A stretch of DNA of 35,813 nt from positions 1-35,813 of the forward strand of contig JAHDBA010000029.1 in NCBI GenBank assembly GCA_020630615.1. The letters are read 5' to 3'. Below, piece by piece: positions 33,517 to 35,813 of the stretch. A model generated the notes under the pieces. It had not been told where the DNA came from, ran no database searches, and was given only the letters and a program-made list of their open reading frames with translations. A program made the position numbers and the translations under genes. Positions within the stretch are counted from its first letter, which is position 1. Each line of letters starts with the position of its first letter. This stretch comes from Myxococcota bacterium (lineage in GTDB: Bacteria > Myxococcota > UBA727 > JAHDBA01).

Positions 33517-34996
33517 TTCGTGGGGCTATATTCTTTTCTTGGCGTTGATCGTCCCAAGCATCTGGCTCTGTCGTAGTGCTTTGCAACGTCAGGTCATTTA
33601 TAGCGTTGCGAGCTTTGTTTTCTACGCGATGTGGCGTCTTGATTTCGCGCTTCTTGTGGTCTTCTCGGCCCTCGTGGATTTTATTGCCTCTTCTCAAATT
33701 GCACACTCGAAATCTCAGAGACACAAAAGGGCTTGGCTTGGACTCTCACTCACCATTAACCTTGGGCTATTGGTCGTCTTTAAATATTCAAAGTTTATTT
33801 TTTCGAACCTGTCGGCATTAAAATCCTTCTTGGGTGGGCAGGCATCCACACCCCTGTGGATCGACACCATGATTCTCCCGCTTGGCATCTCTTTTTATAC
33901 CTTTCAGACCATCTCCTATACGATCGATGTTTATCGAGGTGTGACGAAACCCACCGCCAACTTTATCACCTTTTTGGCTTATGTTATGTTTTGGCCGCAA
34001 CTCGTCGCAGGCCCCATCTTACGTGCAGGCGAAGTGATTCCAGCCCTTAAAACGCAGGGCCAATTCGACGCCAACAACCTCAAACTCGGTCTTGAGCAAA
34101 TTGCACGCGGTCTTTTCAAAAAAGTTGTGCTTGCGGACTCCATCGCGCCAGCTGTCGAACGTATCTTTGCAGTGCAAGCGGATTACCTGCTGGGGATTGA
34201 TGTTTGGGCGGGTACCATTTTGTTTGGTTTTCAGATCTACTTTGACTTCTCAGCCTACTCCGATATCGCAATCGGTTCTGCGCGTTTGATTGGTTTTGAG
34301 TTCCCACAAAACTTTAACTGGCCCTACATTTCAAAGTCACCTCGCGAATTTTGGAGCCGCTGGCATATCTCATTGGGTTCGTGGATTCGCGACTATCTTT
34401 ACATTCCTCTCACAGGCGCGGCATTCAAGAGCAGTGAACAAAAGAGTGAAGGTGGCATCGGAGCACTTGAGGCCAAAGACGAATCGGAAGTTCACCAAAA
34501 CCGAAAACCGATACGCACCACGAGAGCACTTTGGCTGACCTGGATTATTATGGGTTTTTGGCATGGCGCAGGTTGGAACTTTGCACTCTGGGGTCTCTAT
34601 CACGCAGCGACCATTCTGTTGTGGCGAAAACTCAGTCTTCTGCGCAACTTCTCAAAAGAATGGCCTGTTGTCGCAACGCTTTGCATGTTTGGCATTGCAA
34701 TGCTTGGTTGGATACCCTTCCGGGCGGATTCCGCTTCACAAGCATTGACCTACTTTGGCACGGTCGTGAACCCTCTGCGTTATGGCCTTGATGGACACAA
34801 AGCGCTTATCTACGATTACGCATTGGGTGCGGCGCTCACGGTGTCTATGTTTGCGTTGGCAATTCTTAGAGCCCAAGTTCTCTCTCGTTTCGGTCGCTTA
34901 ACCGAGTGGCTCTCCCCTGTCTTTCATGGTTTCCTTTTTGCTGCATCCCTCATTATGCTTCAACAACAAACCCAGTTCATTTACTTCCAGTTTTAA
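33506..34996 (+). CDS. MBOAT family membrane O-acyltransferase
   Basis: 496 residues, GTG start at 33506 with AAGGA eight bases upstream, overlapping the SGNH gene end. The N-terminus (MLFNSWGYILFLALIV) is typical of AlgI/DltB proteins. About ten hydrophobic segments are present. Conserved residues include FWSRWHISLGSWIRDYLYIPL with His287 and GFWHGAGWNF with the catalytic His353. It moves acyl groups across the inner membrane for attachment to a surface polymer. A hydrophilic insert of about 30 residues (KSSEQKSEGGIGALEAKDE and following, about 312-340) lies between these two motifs, longer than usual. Confidence 0.93.
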   Translation: MLFNSWGYILFLALIVPSIWLCRSALQRQVIYSVASFVFYAMWRLDFALLVVFSALVDFIASSQIAHSKSQRHKRAWLGLSLTINLGLLVVFKYSKFIFSNLSALKSFLGGQASTPLWIDTMILPLGISFYTFQTISYTIDVYRGVTKPTANFITFLAYVMFWPQLVAGPILRAGEVIPALKTQGQFDANNLKLGLEQIARGLFKKVVLADSIAPAVERIFAVQADYLLGIDVWAGTILFGFQIYFDFSAYSDIAIGSARLIGFEFPQNFNWPYISKSPREFWSRWHISLGSWIRDYLYIPLTGAAFKSSEQKSEGGIGALEAKDESEVHQNRKPIRTTRALWLTWIIMGFWHGAGWNFALWGLYHAATILLWRKLSLLRNFSKEWPVVATLCMFGIAMLGWIPFRADSASQALTYFGTVVNPLRYGLDGHKALIYDYALGAALTVSMFALAILRAQVLSRFGRLTEWLSPVFHGFLFAASLIMLQQQTQFIYFQF

Positions 34997-35065
34997 TTGA
35001 ATCAAAAGAAGGTTCGATGGGCGACTCAAACAACTGGCATACAATAGAACTCAAGAGTTGGAACC

Positions 35066-35665
35066 ATGACGTCTAACCCACAGCCAAACCCTTCCCTGAA
35101 CGCAAGAAATTATAAACGTTGTTTTGTTGGTGTGATGTTAAGCGAATCGACGCAAGAAAAAATCTTTACCATACTTAACCCGCTTCGTGAGGACTTCTCA
35201 GATTTGAAATGGTCTCGTCCTAGCAATCTTCATGTGACGTTACGTTATATGGACACCCTAAGTCACGCGCAAGCACGCAGTGTGCAAGCGATTGTTGAAA
35301 CATTGAACCCAACTCTAACATGCCGCAGCCAAACTATTCTTAGGCTCGGCGGAGTGCAAAGGAAGGTTTTGTGTTTGGGTGTTCAAAGTGAAACGCTCTC
35401 ACTCAGCGCACAAAGGCTTGATCAGGCACTCGAAACCATGGCCGAAGTGCGCCCACGCAAACACGAACCTTTTCAAGCTCATGTCACGCTCTGTCGAATT
35501 GCTGCGATCGATACCAGGCTTCCAATATTATTGATGAGGTTACAACAAATTCTTCCATTTGAAATCGAACTCAAAAAACCACAACTTTTGACTCGCTTTG
35601 AAGGTGCACAACCACTTTATCAAGATTGGCGCACGAAAGTGAGCCACCGTATATCGGTAGTATGA
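35066..35665 (+). CDS. thpR: RNA 2',3'-cyclic phosphodiesterase
   Basis: 199 residues of the 2H phosphoesterase family with both HxT motifs: H56-V-T58 (NLHVTLRYM) and H139-V-T141 (AHVTLCRI). KRCFVGVML near residue 17 is the typical ThpR opening; the 16 residues before it are an extension. It opens 2',3'-cyclic phosphate ends of RNA. The TGA stop coincides with the first bases of a putative insertion-sequence end, so the last residues may differ from those of relatives. A TACAAT at 35040 could be its -10 box. Confidence 0.9.
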   Translation: MTSNPQPNPSLNARNYKRCFVGVMLSESTQEKIFTILNPLREDFSDLKWSRPSNLHVTLRYMDTLSHAQARSVQAIVETLNPTLTCRSQTILRLGGVQRKVLCLGVQSETLSLSAQRLDQALETMAEVRPRKHEPFQAHVTLCRIAAIDTRLPILLMRLQQILPFEIELKKPQLLTRFEGAQPLYQDWRTKVSHRISVV

Positions 35666-35691
35666 AGTAGCCCCCAATTCAGCCCGACACC
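35663..35691. mobile_element. Putative left end of an IS3-like insertion sequence
   Basis: TGAAGTAGCCCCCAATTC and following bases begin with TG and carry the C-run typical of IS3-family inverted repeats, 44 bases before a transposase start. The element continues beyond the window, so the matching right end cannot be seen. Confidence 0.45.
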
Positions 35692-35706
35692 TACCAGGAG
35701 CTGAAG

Positions 35707-35813
35707 ATGGAAGAAGTTTAAAGAGAATAACGTACGAAGGCGTCGTCGTTTCTCGATTGAGCAAAAGCGGAACATATTGGCAGAATCGGAATCGTTGGGT
35801 CAAAGTATAGCGA
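35707..35813 (+). pseudogene. Transposase N-terminus (IS3 OrfA / helix-turn-helix type), frameshifted start, partial
   Basis: The frame from 35708 to the edge encodes KKFKENNVRRRRRFSIEQ then KRNILAESESLGQSIA, the helix-turn-helix start of IS3/IS66-type transposases. It has no start codon in frame. An ATG at 35707 with AGGAG five bases before it is out of frame by one base and stops after four codons (MEEV). Removing one G at 35709-35710 restores MKKFKENN..., so a single-base insertion probably inactivates it. Confidence 0.65.

Noticed and set aside
35718..35726. TTTAAAG heptamer as a programmed -1 frameshift in the transposase
   Set aside because: The zero frame required for the slip has no start codon upstream; a one-base insertion after the ATG explains the reading better.
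1..35813. tRNA, rRNA and riboswitch genes
   Set aside because: No cloverleaf-like T-loop sequences, rRNA stretches or recognisable riboswitch cores were noticed by eye; a covariance-model scan was not possible.

Overview
The window is about 35.8 kb of Gram-negative chromosome at middling GC, with roughly 31 protein genes, no tRNA or rRNA, and one insertion-sequence edge at the right end. Lipoprotein signal peptides, secreted Cys-rich repeat proteins with C-x-NG-x-D / DCGG / DxDC motifs, the 'GTDC-x-DCG-x-R' C-terminal module, RCC1-like lipoproteins and FHA-GGDEF signalling proteins together suggest a predatory or particle-associated deltaproteobacterial lineage (Myxococcota or Bradymonadales-like). 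That placement is an inference from gene style, not from a marker gene.

Layout. 1-1100 (minus): an S26-type peptidase-like protein followed by a partial HPr-kinase-like P-loop protein, a pairing typical of peptide-maturation (PqqD-associated) clusters that would continue beyond the left edge. 1345-4908 (plus): a large lipoprotein with an HExxH metallopeptidase motif and Cys-rich repeats. 4970-9085 (minus): FHA-GGDEF diguanylate cyclase, Bcp peroxiredoxin, PlsC acyltransferase and HtrA/DegP protease, all co-directional. 9200-11387 (plus): a DsbA-like lipoprotein and a di-haem cytochrome c peroxidase (MauG/CcpA type) lipoprotein, closed by a clear terminator. 11573-12106: a small membrane protein.

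12.5-18.4 kb is the most unusual part. A minus-strand lipoprotein built of near-identical Cys-rich repeats is cut off by an in-frame TAG where its own repeats carry CAG; the missing C-terminal module and a hairpin lie directly downstream. It is divergent from an outer-membrane-like protein, an ECF sigma factor, a single-pass membrane protein (candidate anti-sigma factor) and another Cys-rich lipoprotein, ending in a strong terminator. The sigma and membrane-protein genes overlap at ATGA just after a run of seven Gs, where a -1 shift would fuse the two proteins.

18.5-23.7 kb (plus) is a housekeeping-like run: methionine aminopeptidase, a five-domain S1 protein, PrmA and an SGNH-hydrolase lipoprotein overlapping prmA. 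23.9-27.9 kb (minus): a small coiled-coil protein, TruD, a primary-like sigma-70 factor and class I (FbaB-type) aldolase. 28.1-29.5 kb: a cytosolic cyclophilin and a lipoprotein cyclophilin. 29.5-31.4 kb (minus): a glycine-zipper protein overlapping an RCC1-like secreted protein. 31.6-35.7 kb (plus): YqgE, an SGNH/DltD-like membrane protein translationally coupled to an MBOAT acyltransferase (a surface O-acylation pair), then ThpR. The stop codon of thpR coincides with what looks like the left end of an IS3-like element whose transposase start is frameshifted.
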